DNA of 64,000 nt from Rhodopseudomonas sp. AAP120. GTDB taxonomy: Bacteria; Pseudomonadota; Alphaproteobacteria; Rhizobiales; Xanthobacteraceae. The stretch covers positions 41,201 through 105,200 of the forward strand of contig NZ_LJIC01000074.1 of assembly GCF_001295845.1 (NCBI RefSeq), given 5' to 3'. This document shows, piece after piece, positions 63,985 to 64,000 of this stretch. The translations under genes were made by a program, and so were the position numbers. Under the pieces are notes generated by a model that was not told the DNA's origin, searched no databases, and saw only the letters and a list, made by a program, of their open reading frames with translations. How positions within the stretch are numbered: position 1 is the stretch's first letter; every line of letters begins with the position of its first letter.

Positions 63985-64000
63985 CCCCCCCCCCCCCCCC
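63985..64000. repeat. Poly-C run at the window end
   Basis: Sixteen consecutive C at the very end of the window. It may be a true homopolymer or an assembly or sequencing artefact at a contig edge. Confidence 0.6.

Overview
The window is a dense, GC-rich chromosomal segment (two-thirds G+C or more by eye) from an alphaproteobacterium, most likely Rhodopseudomonas or a close Bradyrhizobiaceae relative. The evidence is codon use, a fused phaAB Mrp antiporter, many Liv, Dpp and Pot ABC importers beside catabolic enzymes, an alphaproteobacterial hmu heme locus, and a roughly 78-bp palindromic repeat starting GTCATTGCGAGCG. I believe that repeat family is common in this group. No rRNA, tRNA, CRISPR array, prophage, insertion sequence or replication origin was recognised.

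Layout. 0.2-1.7 kb: a PepSY-type membrane protein and an orphan FlgC-like rod protein. 1.8-11.8 kb: a minus-strand run of a peptide-type ABC importer (SBP, permeases B and C, ATPases D and F), a COG0523 GTPase and an amidohydrolase, with a divergent MocR regulator. 11.8-18.5 kb: a Tat-exported Liv-type binding protein, a zinc alcohol dehydrogenase, a ThDP enzyme and an SDR, facing a TetR regulator across a perfect 20-bp palindrome; a LysR regulator follows. 18.5-28.0 kb: a compact eight-gene operon, spermidine/putrescine-type ABC importer, then a three-subunit molybdenum hydroxylase (form II CoxS/L/M), then an amidase. 28.4-34.3 kb: the six-gene Mrp/Pha Na+(K+)/H+ antiporter. 34.5-41.9 kb: a complete Liv ABC importer co-directional with an L-aspartate dehydrogenase-like enzyme and a RidA-like protein, with a divergent LysR gene. 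42.0-46.4 kb: FAD amine oxidase-like protein, SnoaL-like protein, aldehyde dehydrogenase and TSUP exporter. 46.4-51.7 kb: a cytochrome c oxidase cluster (lipoprotein subunit II, fused subunit I-III, a small membrane protein, CtaG, CopD-like and DUF2231 proteins). 51.9-52.9 kb: a lone Bug/TctC binding protein. 52.9-63.9 kb: a heme acquisition and degradation locus.

How the genes work together. The first two-thirds is a mosaic of import-plus-catabolism modules, each with its own regulator; substrates cannot be read from sequence. The heme locus looks complete: a TonB-dependent receptor powered by TonB-ExbB-ExbD, the HmuTUV ABC importer with HmuP, the cytosolic heme carrier HutX, an IsdG-type oxygen-dependent heme monooxygenase, and the oxygen-independent radical-SAM enzyme HutW. 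This would allow heme iron use both with and without oxygen, which suits a facultative phototroph.

Most notable observations: an identical 15-bp AT-rich box in both heme control regions; a heme-copper oxidase subunit I that keeps all metal ligands but has Gln where the K-channel Lys normally is and lacks two D-channel Asn residues; a TetR operator overlapping the -10 of its divergent target promoter and flanked by two identical 9-mers; and a palindromic repeat placed between a binding-protein gene and its permease genes. Start codons marked uncertain were chosen by homology and Shine-Dalgarno spacing only.
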